DNA of 42,120 bases. Origin: Ruminococcus sp. GTDB lineage: Bacteria > Bacillota > Clostridia > Lachnospirales > Lachnospiraceae. Shown piece by piece: positions 18,753 through 27,506 of this stretch. Under the pieces are notes generated by a model that worked only from the letters and a program-made list of their open reading frames with translations, searched no databases and was not told the origin of the DNA. The stretch spans positions 1-42,120 of the forward strand of contig JARHYE010000057.1 of the NCBI GenBank assembly GCA_029258605.1. Reading direction: 5' to 3'. How positions within the stretch are numbered: position 1 is the stretch's first letter; every line of letters starts with the position of its first letter. The translations under genes were made by a program, and so were the position numbers.

Positions 18753-21326
18753 ATGGGTTTGTTTAGTAAAGTTTTCGGAACACATAGTGAAAATGAATTA
18801 AAGCGTATTTACCCGATTGTAGATCGAATTGAGGCACTTGAGCCAGAAATTGAGGCTTTATCGGATGCAGAATTAAAAGATAAAACAAGAGAATTTAAAC
18901 AACGTCTTGCAGAAGGAGAAACAACAGATGATCTTCTTCCAGAAGCATTTGCAGTTGTAAGAGAAGCAGCAAAAAGAGTTCTGGGTATGAGACACTATAG
19001 AGTGCAGTTGATCGGAGGAATTATCCTTCATCAAGGACGTATTTCCGAGATGAAGACTGGAGAAGGAAAAACACTTGTATCTACCTTGCCAGCTTATTTA
19101 AATGCATTGGAAGGAAAAGGGGTTCACATTGTAACCGTCAACGATTACCTTGCAAAGCGTGATGCAGAGTGGATGGGACAAGTACATCAATTTTTAGGAC
19201 TTACCGTTGGTGTTGTTTTGAATTCAATGGAAAATGACGAGCGTCGTGAGGCTTATAATTGTGATATCACTTACGTTACAAATAATGAACTTGGATTCGA
19301 CTATCTTCGTGATAATATGGTGATCTATAAAGAGCAACTTGTACAAAGAGGATTGCATTTTGCGATTATCGATGAGGTTGACTCTGTTCTGATCGATGAA
19401 GCCAGAACTCCACTTATTATTTCTGGACAAAGTGGAAAGTCTACAAAACTTTATGAAGCATGTGACATTCTTGCGCGCCAGTTGAAACGCGGAGAGGCAA
19501 GTGGCGAGTTTACAAAGATGAATGCTATTATGGGAGAAGACATCGAAGAAACGGGAGACTTTATTGTTAATGAGAAAGAAAAGAATATCAATCTTACCGA
19601 AGATGGTGTCAAAAAAGTAGAGCAGTTTTTCCATATAGACAACCTAGCAGACCCAGATAATTTGGAAATACAGCACAATATTATTCTTGCACTTCGTGCA
19701 CATAATTTGATGTTCCGTGATCAGGATTATGTGGTAACCCAGGAAGGCGAAGTCATGATCGTTGATGAATTTACTGGACGTATCATGCCAGGACGTCGTT
19801 ATTCAGACGGACTTCATCAAGCAATCGAAGCAAAAGAGCATGTAAAGGTAAAACGAGAAAGCAAGACACTTGCAACTATTACATTCCAGAATCTTTTCAA
19901 TAAATATAACAAAAAAAGTGGTATGACTGGTACTGCTCTTACAGAAGAAAAAGAGTTCCGTGATATTTATGGAATGGATGTTATAGAGATTCCTACAAAC
20001 AAACCAGTACAAAGAAAAGACCTGGATGATGCTGTTTACAAGACAGAAAAGGAAAAATTTAAAGCTGTCGTAGAGGAAGTAAAAAGAGCCCATGCTACAG
20101 GTCAGCCAGTACTTGTCGGTACAATTACAATCGAAATTTCTGAGCTTCTTAGCAAAATGCTGAAAAAAGAAGGAATTCAGCATAAAGTATTGAATGCAAA
20201 ATTCCATGAACTTGAAGCGGAAATCGTTGCTGAAGCCGGAGCACATGGTGCCGTGACAATTGCTACGAATATGGCTGGTCGTGGTACAGATATTAAACTT
20301 GACGATGAAGCAAGAGCAGCAGGTGGATTAAAAATTATCGGTACAGAGCGTCATGAGTCAAGACGTATTGATAATCAGCTAAGAGGTCGTTCAGGACGTC
20401 AGGGAGATCCAGGAGAATCTAGATTCTACATTTCTTTGGAGGATGATCTGTTAAGATTATTTGGTTCTGATAAGATGATGACTGTTTTCAATACCCTTGG
20501 AATAGAAGAAGGGGAACAAATCGAGCATAAGATGCTTTCGAATGCCATCGAGAAAGCACAAAAGAAGATTGAAAGTAACAACTTTGGAATTCGTAAAAAT
20601 CTATTGGAATACGATCAAGTTATGAATGAGCAAAGAGAGATCGTATATGGAGAGAGACGCCGAGTTCTCGACGGCGAAAGTATGCGTGATACGATCTATA
20701 GTATGATTACAGAATACGCGGAAGATACTGTTGATCGCTATATTTCCACAGAGGTTGATGCCCAAGAGTGGGATTTAAATGAATTTGAAAGAAGATTACA
20801 TTTTACCATTCCTCAACTTGAACTTCCATCAGATGAAGAGATGAGAAACATGGAAGCAAAAGAGTTAAAGCATCTGATCAAAGAAAGAGCTGTTAAGGCA
20901 TACGAAGCAAAAGAAGCGGAATTCCCTGAAAAAGAGCAGATAAGAGAAGTGGAACGAGTTGTGCTTCTTAAGATCATAGATGGAAGATGGATGGACCATA
21001 TTGATGATATGGAACAGCTGCGTCAAGGAATCGGACTTCAAGCTTATGGACAAAGAGATCCACTTGTTGAATACAAGATGATGGGATACGATATGTTTGG
21101 AGAAATGACGAAATCCATTGCAGAAACTACTATTCGTACGTTATTCCATATTCAAGTAGAACAAAAAGTGGAGAGAGAAGAAGTTGCAAAAGTAACAGGT
21201 ACAAATAAAGATGATTCTGCAAGCCAGGCTCCACAAAAAAGAGCAGACAAAAAAGTTTATCCAAACGATCCATGCCCATGTGGAAGTGGAAAGAAGTATA
21301 AACAATGCTGTGGCAGAAACAAATAA
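18753..21326 (+). CDS. secA: Preprotein translocase ATPase SecA
   Basis: Motor of the general secretion pathway; drives unfolded preproteins through SecYEG with ATP. The 857 residues are full length. Visible are the N-terminal MGLFSKVFG, Walker A MKTGEGKT near residue 107, [19 protein letters not shown], the preprotein-binding domain, and the second motor domain with [11 protein letters not shown] and [19 protein letters not shown] helical wing/scaffold and the C-terminal zinc motif [13 protein letters not shown] follow. AAGGAG lies 13 bases before the ATG, a slightly long spacing. A tetraloop hairpin separates it from prfB; the secA-prfB pair is common in Firmicutes. Confidence 0.98.
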   Translation: MGLFSKVFGTHSENELKRIYPIVDRIEALEPEIEALSDAELKDKTREFKQRLAEGETTDDLLPEAFAVVREAAKRVLGMRHYRVQLIGGIILHQGRISEMKTGEGKTLVSTLPAYLNALEGKGVHIVTVNDYLAKRDAEWMGQVHQFLGLTVGVVLNSMENDERREAYNCDITYVTNNELGFDYLRDNMVIYKEQLVQRGLHFAIIDEVDSVLIDEARTPLIISGQSGKSTKLYEACDILARQLKRGEASGEFTKMNAIMGEDIEETGDFIVNEKEKNINLTEDGVKKVEQFFHIDNLADPDNLEIQHNIILALRAHNLMFRDQDYVVTQEGEVMIVDEFTGRIMPGRRYSDGLHQAIEAKEHVKVKRESKTLATITFQNLFNKYNKKSGMTGTALTEEKEFRDIYGMDVIEIPTNKPVQRKDLDDAVYKTEKEKFKAVVEEVKRAHATGQPVLVGTITIEISELLSKMLKKEGIQHKVLNAKFHELEAEIVAEAGAHGAVTIATNMAGRGTDIKLDDEARAAGGLKIIGTERHESRRIDNQLRGRSGRQGDPGESRFYISLEDDLLRLFGSDKMMTVFNTLGIEEGEQIEHKMLSNAIEKAQKKIESNNFGIRKNLLEYDQVMNEQREIVYGERRRVLDGESMRDTIYSMITEYAEDTVDRYISTEVDAQEWDLNEFERRLHFTIPQLELPSDEEMRNMEAKELKHLIKERAVKAYEAKEAEFPEKEQIREVERVVLLKIIDGRWMDHIDDMEQLRQGIGLQAYGQRDPLVEYKMMGYDMFGEMTKSIAETTIRTLFHIQVEQKVEREEVAKVTGTNKDDSASQAPQKRADKKVYPNDPCPCGSGKKYKQCCGRNK

Positions 21327-21337
21327 AACGAATTTCT

Positions 21338-21365
21338 ATGAGAATCTGCTGTTGCAGATTCTCAT
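21338..21365 (+). terminator. Tetraloop hairpin between secA and prfB
   Basis: A perfect 12-bp stem (21338-21349 with 21354-21365) closes a TGTT loop. Only a short T-run (TGTTTT) follows, so it may be a weak terminator or an mRNA stabiliser allowing partial readthrough into prfB. Confidence 0.55.
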
Positions 21366-21415
21366 ATGTTTTGGTAAGCTAAATAAAATTACAACGATAG
21401 AAAGAGGTGAATAAA

Positions 21416-22517
21416 GTGGTTTTAATCGATGAATTAAAAATGAGACTGAGTGCTTATGAAGAACCACTGAAAGATTTGAGGGATTCACTTTGACGTAGCG
21501 TCAAAGAAAGAACGAATAGAAGAACTGGAACGAAGAATTGAAGAACCAGGTTTTTGGGATGATCCAGAGGCATCAAAACACACAATGAAGGATTTAAAAG
21601 GACTTCAAGATACAGTAAAAGAGATGGAAGAATTATTTCATTCTTGTGAAGATCTTGAACTATTGATTGAGATGAGTGAAGAAGATGCAGATGAGGAAAC
21701 TATTCAAGGGATAGAAGAAGAACTTTCAGATTTTGAAGAAAAATTTGAAAAACTCCGAATTCAAACACTACTCACAGGGGAATATGATAATTGTAATGCA
21801 ATTGTTACATTGCATGCCGGAGCGGGTGGAACAGAAGCTTGTGATTGGACAAGTATGCTTTACCGTATGTACAGCCGTTGGGCTGAAAAGAGAGGCTTTA
21901 AATTAGAAGTTCTTGATTATTTAGAAGGAGATGTTGCTGGAATCAAAGGGGTGACATTTGAAGTATCCGGAGAAAATGTGTACGGATATCTTCGATCAGA
22001 AAAAGGCGTCCATCGTCTTGTTAGAATTTCACCATTTAATGCAGCAGGAAAACGACAAACATCATTCTCATCTTGTGATGTAATTCCGGACATTGAGGAA
22101 GATCTTGATATTGAAATTGACGAAGATGATTTAAGAATTGATACGTATCGATCCAGTGGAGCAGGTGGACAGCATATTAATAAGACTTCTTCTGCGATTC
22201 GAATTACCCACCTTCCAACAGGAATTGTGGTGCAATGTCAAAACGAACGCTCTCAGCATATGAACAAAGACAAAGCAATGCAGATGTTAAAAGCAAAATT
22301 ATATCTTATGAAGCAACAAGAACAGGCAGAAAAAGTATCTGGTATTCGAGGGGAAGTAAAGGATATTAATTTTGGAAGCCAGATTAGATCCTACGTCATG
22401 CAACCGTATACTATGGTAAAAGATCATCGTACAAATACAGAAATAAGCAATGTTGGTGCTGTAATGGATGGAAATATTGATCCGTTTATCAATGCGTATC
22501 TGATGCAACAGCAATAA
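21416..22517 (+). CDS. prfB: Peptide chain release factor 2, programmed +1 frameshift
   Basis: Recognises UGA and UAA stop codons and triggers peptide release. The gene is read as 21416-21490 joined to 21492-22517, giving 366 residues. The GTG start at 21416 has AGAGGTG 6-7 bases upstream. After 25 codons the ribosome meets CTT TGA C (21488-21494); slipping +1 on CTT continues into DVASKKERIEELE, the normal RF2 sequence. AGG at 21479-21481 occupies the same register as the Shine-Dalgarno-like AGGGGG of the E. coli site, but the stretch here is weaker (GAGGGATTCA). The protein has the SPF stop-codon selector (RISPFNA) and the catalytic GGQ loop (SGAGGQHIN). The slip site also starts an 8-bp inverted repeat. 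hom follows after 28 bases. Confidence 0.97.
21488..21506 (+). promoter_or_regulatory. RF2 frameshift heptamer within a perfect stem-loop
   Basis: CTTTGAC (21488-21494) is the conserved RF2 slip site with its in-frame TGA. The eight bases CTTTGACG (21488-21495) are exactly complementary to CGTCAAAG (21499-21506) across a 3-base TAG loop. This directly observed stem would hold the slip codon and stop codon in its 5' arm. A function for it is inference. Confidence 0.8.
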
Positions 22518-22545
22518 ATTCTGTGGAGAAAGTCAGGAGGAAAAC

Positions 22546-23763
22546 ATGATAAATATAGCAGTAATGGGATATGGTACCGTTGGTTCAGGTGTTGTGGAAG
22601 TGCTACGAACCAATGAAGAGTTAATCACGCAAAGAACAGGAGAAGAAATTAATATAAAATACGTTCTTGATCTAAGAGAGTTTCCAGGAGACCCAGTAGA
22701 AAAAATTCTTATTCATGATTTTGAAGAAATTGTAAACGATCCAGAAGTAGAAATTGTAGTAGAGGTTATGGGAGGACTAGAACCGGCATATACATTTGTT
22801 AAGAGATGTCTTTTGGCAGGAAAAAGTGCAGTGACATCAAACAAAGCACTTGTTGCAAGTTATGGAACAGAACTTCTTTCCATTGCAAAGGAGCAGAATG
22901 TGAATTTCTTGTTTGAAGCAAGCGTTGGTGGTGGAATTCCAATTATTCGTAATCTTCATGAATGTCTTACTGCAGACAGGATTGAGGAAGTTACAGGGAT
23001 TTTAAATGGTACCACCAATTATATGATGACAAAAATGTTTTATAACGGAGATGACTATGCTGACGTTTTAAAAGAGGCACAGGACAAAGGGTATGCGGAA
23101 TTGAACCCGGAAGCAGATGTGGAAGGACAGGATGCATGTAGAAAAATTGCAATTCTCTCGTCTATTATCACAGGGAAAACGGTTGATTTTGAAGAAATCC
23201 ATACAGAAGGGATTACAAAAATAACAAAAGAAGATATGATGTATGCAAAAGAAATGGGAATGACAATCAAACTTCTTGCGTCCGCAAAAAGGAAGAATGA
23301 TCAGGTTTGTGCCATCGTATCTCCAGTATTGTTAGGACAAGAACATCCATTATACAGTGTAAATGATGTATTTAATGCCGTGTTTGTTCGTGGAAATGTT
23401 CTTGGGGATGCAATGTTTTATGGAAGTGGTGCGGGAAAACTTCCAACTGCAAGTGCGGTCGTAGTGGATGTGATTGAAGCAGCAAAACATAAAAATGAAA
23501 ATATTATGGCTTCGTGGACAGAAGAAAAGGCACCGTTGGTTTCTTTAGCGAATACAACAAAGAAATATTTTGTAAGAATCAAAGGAACGCAAGAAGAGTT
23601 GGCTGAGCGCTTAGAGCAAGCATTTGGAACGGTTAGATTGGTGCAAGTAGAGAGCCTGACTGGAGAGTTTGGCTTTGTAACGAAAGAATTCAGTGAAGCA
23701 GGGTATGAAGAAAGCGCTTCACAGTTTCCGGAAATTTTACACATGATTCGTGTGGAAGGATAG
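22546..23763 (+). CDS. hom: Homoserine dehydrogenase
   Basis: Reduces aspartate semialdehyde to homoserine with NAD(P)H, at the branch to threonine and methionine. The 405 residues have the N-terminal Rossmann loop GYGTVGSGV and TSNKALVA. The family signature GILNGTTNYMM is followed by KGYAELNPEADVEGQDACRKIAI, with the catalytic Lys/Asp region. A C-terminal ACT regulatory domain (about 325-400) suits feedback inhibition by threonine. AGGAGG lies just before the ATG. An ApgM-family gene starts 6 bases after its stop, followed by lysC. The three form a tight operon-like block behind prfB. Confidence 0.97.
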   Translation: MINIAVMGYGTVGSGVVEVLRTNEELITQRTGEEINIKYVLDLREFPGDPVEKILIHDFEEIVNDPEVEIVVEVMGGLEPAYTFVKRCLLAGKSAVTSNKALVASYGTELLSIAKEQNVNFLFEASVGGGIPIIRNLHECLTADRIEEVTGILNGTTNYMMTKMFYNGDDYADVLKEAQDKGYAELNPEADVEGQDACRKIAILSSIITGKTVDFEEIHTEGITKITKEDMMYAKEMGMTIKLLASAKRKNDQVCAIVSPVLLGQEHPLYSVNDVFNAVFVRGNVLGDAMFYGSGAGKLPTASAVVVDVIEAAKHKNENIMASWTEEKAPLVSLANTTKKYFVRIKGTQEELAERLEQAFGTVRLVQVESLTGEFGFVTKEFSEAGYEESASQFPEILHMIRVEG

Positions 23764-23769
23764 AAATCT

Positions 23770-24975
23770 ATGAAATATATAGTTGTTTTATGTGATGGAA
23801 TGGCAGATGAACCAAGAGAAGAGCTAGGTGGAAAAACACCCCTTGAAGCGTCGTATACACCAACGCTTGATATGCTCTCTCCAGTGTCAGAACTTGGAAT
23901 GGTACGAACAGTCCCCAAAGGGATGACACCGGGAAGTGATATTGCAAATTTGTCTGTGATGGGCTACGATCCAAGACAATATTACACAGGAAGATCTCCG
24001 CTGGAAGCACTTAGCATCGGCGTGGACCTGAAAGAAACAGATGTTTCGATTCGGTGTAATCTTGTGACTCTAACAGAAGAGGAAGAGCAGTATGAAGACA
24101 AAAGATTGAAAGATCACAGTGCGGATGAGATTTGTACGGAAGATGCACAAGTACTGTTAAAGACATTGCAGGAGCACTTCAATACAAAAGAGTATGAACT
24201 ATATCCTGGTACAAGTTACAGACATCTTCTTGTTTGGAAAAAGGGGAAAATAGCAGAACTTACGGCACCCCATGATATTTTGACAAAGCCAATTGGCGAT
24301 TACCTTCCAAAAGAAGCTGGTTTAAGGGCAATGATGGAGAAAAGCTATGATATATTGTCGAGTCATCCACTGAACCTTGAAAGAAAGGAAAAAGGTCTAA
24401 ATCCAGCAAACTCAATGTGGTTTTGGGGAGCGGGTACCAGACCAACACTTCCATCATTTGAAACAAAATTTAACAAAGAAGGTGTTATGGTATCTGCGGT
24501 GGATTTGTTAAAAGGAATCGCAGTAGGAGCGGGTATGCGTAATATCATTGTGGAAGGAGCCAATGGCGGCCTTCATACAAATTATCTTGGAAAAGCAAAA
24601 GCAGCATTAAATGCATTATTGAGAGAAAATGCAGATTTTGCATATATCCACGTAGAAGCACCAGATGAAATGGGTCATCAGGGAAGTGTGAAAAATAAAA
24701 TGAAAGCAATGGAAAACATTGATCAGTATATTATCGGAACGGTTGTTGACAGCATGTATCAAGCAGGAGAGGATTTTAGACTTTTGGTTCTACCGGACCA
24801 TCCAACCCCTGTGAGTATCCGAACACATACGGCAGATCCTGTTCCATATTTGATTTATGATAGTAGACAGGATATGGAAGGAAAGAAAGGATATAATGAG
24901 ATCACAGCGCGGGAAACAGGAAGAATGATAGAAGAGGGATATACACTGATTTCACGTTTGTTTGAAGAAGAATAG
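23770..24975 (+). CDS. ApgM-family phosphotransferase, candidate homoserine kinase
   Basis: Belongs to the alkaline-phosphatase-fold ApgM family (cofactor-independent phosphoglycerate mutase, archaeal type) with 401 residues. Metal-site motifs are VLCDGMADEP at the N-terminus, GSDIANLSVMGYDP around the phosphoryl-accepting Ser, EAPDEMGHQG and LPDHPTPVSIRTHT. Family members placed between hom and lysC or beside thr genes have been annotated in subsystem databases as functional analogues of homoserine kinase. Here the gene sits 6 bases after hom and 14 before lysC, and no GHMP-type thrB is in the window. From context I favour homoserine phosphorylation over glycolysis. The sequence alone does not decide. 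Confidence 0.82.
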   Translation: MKYIVVLCDGMADEPREELGGKTPLEASYTPTLDMLSPVSELGMVRTVPKGMTPGSDIANLSVMGYDPRQYYTGRSPLEALSIGVDLKETDVSIRCNLVTLTEEEEQYEDKRLKDHSADEICTEDAQVLLKTLQEHFNTKEYELYPGTSYRHLLVWKKGKIAELTAPHDILTKPIGDYLPKEAGLRAMMEKSYDILSSHPLNLERKEKGLNPANSMWFWGAGTRPTLPSFETKFNKEGVMVSAVDLLKGIAVGAGMRNIIVEGANGGLHTNYLGKAKAALNALLRENADFAYIHVEAPDEMGHQGSVKNKMKAMENIDQYIIGTVVDSMYQAGEDFRLLVLPDHPTPVSIRTHTADPVPYLIYDSRQDMEGKKGYNEITARETGRMIEEGYTLISRLFEEE

Positions 24976-24989
24976 ACAGGAGGAAGCAT

Positions 24990-26198
24990 ATGCTGATTGT
25001 AAAGAAATTTGGAGGAAGTTCTGTCGCTGACAAGGAATGTATTTTCCGGGTAGCAGAACGATGTATCGAAGACTACAGAAAGGGAAATGACATCATAGTT
25101 GTATTATCGGCAATGGGAGATACAACAGACGAATTGATACAAAAAGCCAAAATGATCACTTCTGACCCGTCCAAACGAGAGATGGATATGTTGTTGGCAA
25201 CAGGTGAGCAAGTATCGGCTTCGCTTTTATCAATGGCTATTAATTCACTGGGAGTTCCAGCTGTTTCTTTAAACGCATTTCAGGTGGCATTTCACTGTAC
25301 AAGCACGTATGGAGGAGCACGTGTAAAACGTGTAGATTCCCAGAGAATTCGTCACGAATTGGATTATAAAAAGATTGTTGTTGTTACGGGATTTCAGGGA
25401 GTAAATAAATATGACGATTTCGCTACTTTAGGAAGAGGTGGATCGGATACAAGTGCAGTGGCAATTGCAGCGTCACTACACGCTGATTTGTGTGAGATAT
25501 ACACGGATGTGGATGGAGTCTATACTGCAGACCCAAGAGTGGTATCTAATGCAAGAAAACTGAAGGAAATCAGCTATGAAGAGATGCTAGAACTTGCGTC
25601 TCTTGGAGCAAAAGTATTGCATAACCGTTCAGTAGAAATGGCTAAAAAATATGGAGTACAGTTGGTAGTAAGATCTAGCCTGAATAATAACCCAGGAACA
25701 ATCGTCAAGGAGGTAGCAAAAGTGGAAAAAATGTTAATCAGCGGAGTAGCATCCGACAAAAATACATCGAGAATATCTGTAATTGGAGTGGATGATAAAC
25801 CAGGGGTTGCCTTTAGAATATTCAATACACTGGCAAAAAATAACATTAACGTAGATTTGATTTTACAGTCAGTTGGACGTGGAGGAACAAAAGATATTTC
25901 CTTTACCATTGCACAAGATGATCTAAATGAAACACTTTCTCTGCTTGAGAGAAGCAAGGAACTTCTAGGAATCAGCGATATTTTACATAAAGACAATGTG
26001 GCTAAAATATCTGTTGTAGGAGCAGGAATGTTAAGCAATCCTGGAATTGCAGCGAAAATGTTTGAAGCATTGTTTAATGCAGGGGTAAATATCAGTATGA
26101 TTTCTACTTCAGAAGTAAGAATTACTGTCTTGATTGATGAAAATGATGTAGAACGTGCTATGATTTCTGTGCATGATGCGTTCGGACTTGCAGATTAA
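24990..26198 (+). CDS. lysC: Aspartate kinase with probable internal beta-subunit start
   Basis: Phosphorylates aspartate, the entry step to lysine, threonine and methionine. The 402 residues start with KKFGGSSV, then show GEQVSASLLSM, GRGGSDTSAVAIAA and YTDVDGVYTADPR of the kinase domain. Two C-terminal ACT domains follow (about 255-400). Inside the frame a very strong AAGGAGG (25707-25713) lies 8 bases before an in-frame GTG at 25722, codon 245. It would yield a separate 158-residue ACT polypeptide. The Bacillus subtilis lysC gene makes its beta subunit in this way from codon 246. An AGGAGGAAGC ribosome-binding site serves the main start. No riboswitch precedes the gene; lysine or threonine control would be allosteric. 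Confidence 0.97.
   Translation: MLIVKKFGGSSVADKECIFRVAERCIEDYRKGNDIIVVLSAMGDTTDELIQKAKMITSDPSKREMDMLLATGEQVSASLLSMAINSLGVPAVSLNAFQVAFHCTSTYGGARVKRVDSQRIRHELDYKKIVVVTGFQGVNKYDDFATLGRGGSDTSAVAIAASLHADLCEIYTDVDGVYTADPRVVSNARKLKEISYEEMLELASLGAKVLHNRSVEMAKKYGVQLVVRSSLNNNPGTIVKEVAKVEKMLISGVASDKNTSRISVIGVDDKPGVAFRIFNTLAKNNINVDLILQSVGRGGTKDISFTIAQDDLNETLSLLERSKELLGISDILHKDNVAKISVVGAGMLSNPGIAAKMFEALFNAGVNISMISTSEVRITVLIDENDVERAMISVHDAFGLAD
25707..25724 (+). promoter_or_regulatory. Internal ribosome-binding site and GTG start of LysC beta
   Basis: AAGGAGG at 25707-25713 and GTG at 25722-25724 are separated by 8 bases, in frame with lysC; an in-frame ATG follows at 25731. The position, codon 245, almost coincides with the known beta-subunit start of the Bacillus subtilis aspartokinase II gene. 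Confidence 0.72.
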
Positions 26199-26200
26199 CG

Positions 26201-26241
26201 AAAAGGGCTGTCCCACTAAGAAATTAGTAGGCAGCCCTTTT
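26201..26241. terminator. Terminator between lysC and the CYTH gene
   Basis: An outer 10-bp stem (AAAAGGGCTG at 26201-26210, CAGCCCTTTT at 26232-26241) and an inner CCACTAA/TTAGTAGG stem with one bulge. It ends lysC and can also serve the convergent CYTH gene on the minus strand. Confidence 0.88.
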
Positions 26242-26260
26242 GTGATGCAAGTGTATAACA

Positions 26261-26719
26261 TTAATTACAATCCCGTTTACTCAAGGTGCTATTATGATAG
26301 TCGCTGGAAAAGGTGACATCTTCTCCAAACCAGGCGGGAGGTACAAACTTGTTTGCACGGTTTTCGTCTGGGAATTCTACCTCGGCAAGAATCAAAGGAG
26401 CAAGTTCCTCAAGAAAAATATCGAGTTCAATCACGTAAGTATCCGCAAATGGAATCATATACCGCTTTTTGGATATTATCCGACCATCAATTTTTGTTTT
26501 TAAATGTAGATATGCTTCCTTAGAAAGTGGAAGATTAGATTCTTCTCGAACCATAAGACCTTTTGATTTGTAAGTGAGAAAGTATTGCTCGTTGTCTTTT
26601 CGAATGCGTACAACAGGATCTGTACATAAATATCCCTGCTCGATCATACGAAAAGGATAGGTTTCCAAATCCTTTGGAAGAGCTTCGGAAGAAACCAAAT
26701 ATTTGCGTTCAATTTCCAT
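26261..26719 (-). CDS. CYTH-domain protein (triphosphate tunnel family)
   Basis: The 152-residue protein starts with MEIERKYLV, the ExExK motif that defines the CYTH/triphosphate tunnel metalloenzyme fold. Further charged tunnel residues follow in VVRIRKDNEQYFLTYKSKG, KKRYMIPF, YVIELDIF and LAEVEFPDE, and a WFGEDVT segment is typical near the C-terminus. Members hydrolyse inorganic triphosphate or similar substrates, or make cAMP. Short stand-alone bacterial forms like this are usually tripolyphosphatases, but the substrate is not readable here. GAAAGGA lies 9 bases before the ATG. It is 35 bases behind the DJ-1 gene on the same strand and probably shares its promoter. Confidence 0.88.
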   Translation of the reverse strand: MEIERKYLVSSEALPKDLETYPFRMIEQGYLCTDPVVRIRKDNEQYFLTYKSKGLMVREESNLPLSKEAYLHLKTKIDGRIISKKRYMIPFADTYVIELDIFLEELAPLILAEVEFPDENRANKFVPPAWFGEDVTFSSDYHNSTLSKRDCN

Positions 26720-26754
26720 TTTCTATGTCCTTTCGTAGTTGAAAAACGATTTTG

Positions 26755-27297
26755 TTAGAATACAATCGATGTTTTAATCTTTTCAGAGGTTTCTGCATCT
26801 AACAGAACTTCAATTAGTGTAAGTGCAAAAGGAATTGCAACACCAAGACCACGACCGGTGATGAGATTTCCATCTACAGTAACTGGATCAAAGGAAACCT
26901 CTGCTCCCAAAAGCCCTTCTTCCATGTTTGGATAACAGCAAGCCTTCTTCCCGTTTAAAATTCCAAAGTGGCCAAGAACAGTTGGTCCAGCACAAATTGC
27001 AGTCACAAACTTGCCCGCTTTGTTGTAATTCGATACAAGAGAAGCAAGACCAGTATGTTTTTTGAGATTTGCGGTTCCTTGTAAACCACCAGGAAGAACG
27101 AGCATATCCGCATCTTCTGTTACAGCATCAAAAAGGCAGTCTGCTTTTATATCAATACCATGCGCGCTGTGTACCACTAGATCACCAGTAACAGATACCA
27201 TAGAAACATCACATTGGGCGCGCCTTAAAAGATCAACAACAGTAAGTGCTTCTACTTCCTCAAAACCATCTGCAAGAAATACATAAATTTTTTTCAT
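26755..27297 (-). CDS. DJ-1/PfpI family protein
   Basis: A 180-residue class I glutamine-amidotransferase-like fold. The nucleophile elbow holds the conserved Cys in TAICAGPTVLG. The family Glu lies in ADGFEEVEALTVVD near the N-terminus, and LPGG precedes the active-site loop. Relatives act as glyoxalase/deglycase-type stress proteins or chaperones. It resembles the YajL/ThiJ subgroup, but the activity is not established by sequence. The frame reaches five codons further upstream; GGAGG (complement of 27306-27310) sits 8 bases before the ATG at 27297, which fixes the start. Confidence 0.92.
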   Translation of the reverse strand: MKKIYVFLADGFEEVEALTVVDLLRRAQCDVSMVSVTGDLVVHSAHGIDIKADCLFDAVTEDADMLVLPGGLQGTANLKKHTGLASLVSNYNKAGKFVTAICAGPTVLGHFGILNGKKACCYPNMEEGLLGAEVSFDPVTVDGNLITGRGLGVAIPFALTLIEVLLDAETSEKIKTSIVF

Positions 27298-27332
27298 TGC
27301 TAAAACCTCCATTCAAAATTTAAGATACTTCT

Positions 27333-27361
27333 AGTGTAGCAAACCGCTTTTGGATTTGCAA
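27333..27361 (-). promoter_or_regulatory. Promoter of the DJ-1/CYTH unit
   Basis: On the minus strand, TTGCAA (27361-27356), a 17-base spacer and TACACT (27338-27333). It stands back to back with the tig promoter 20 bases away. Confidence 0.7.
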
Positions 27362-27380
27362 TAAATATAGGAAAAAAGAC

Positions 27381-27409
27381 TAGAAATTTATAGACGAATG
27401 TGCTATACT
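27381..27409 (+). promoter_or_regulatory. Promoter of tig
   Basis: TAGAAA (27381-27386), a 17-base spacer and TATACT (27404-27409). The transcript would carry a leader of about 90 bases. No CIRCE or CtsR repeat is visible beside it. Confidence 0.62.
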
Positions 27410-27506
27410 GGTTCAATGACTGCGAATGTAATTTTTTCAGAACAAGAGAAATACAAAGAAGATTAAGTTGCGTTTGAATGGTACGAATCAAGGAGGAAAT
27501 TTTAAA

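Noticed and set aside
21416..21590. prfB looks interrupted by an in-frame TGA near its start, as in a pseudogene.
   Set aside because: The stop lies in CTTTGAC with an upstream AGG element and the RF2 sequence continues in the +1 frame, which is the known programmed frameshift.
24976..24989. A lysine riboswitch or T-box controlling lysC, hom or dapA.
   Set aside because: The gaps ahead of lysC and hom are only tens of bases, and the dapA leader is about 30 bases.
27410..27506. CIRCE or CtsR heat-shock operators for the tig-clpP-clpX-lon cluster.
   Set aside because: Neither the 9-bp CIRCE repeat nor tandem GGTCAAA-type heptamers are visible here, nor before clpP or lon.
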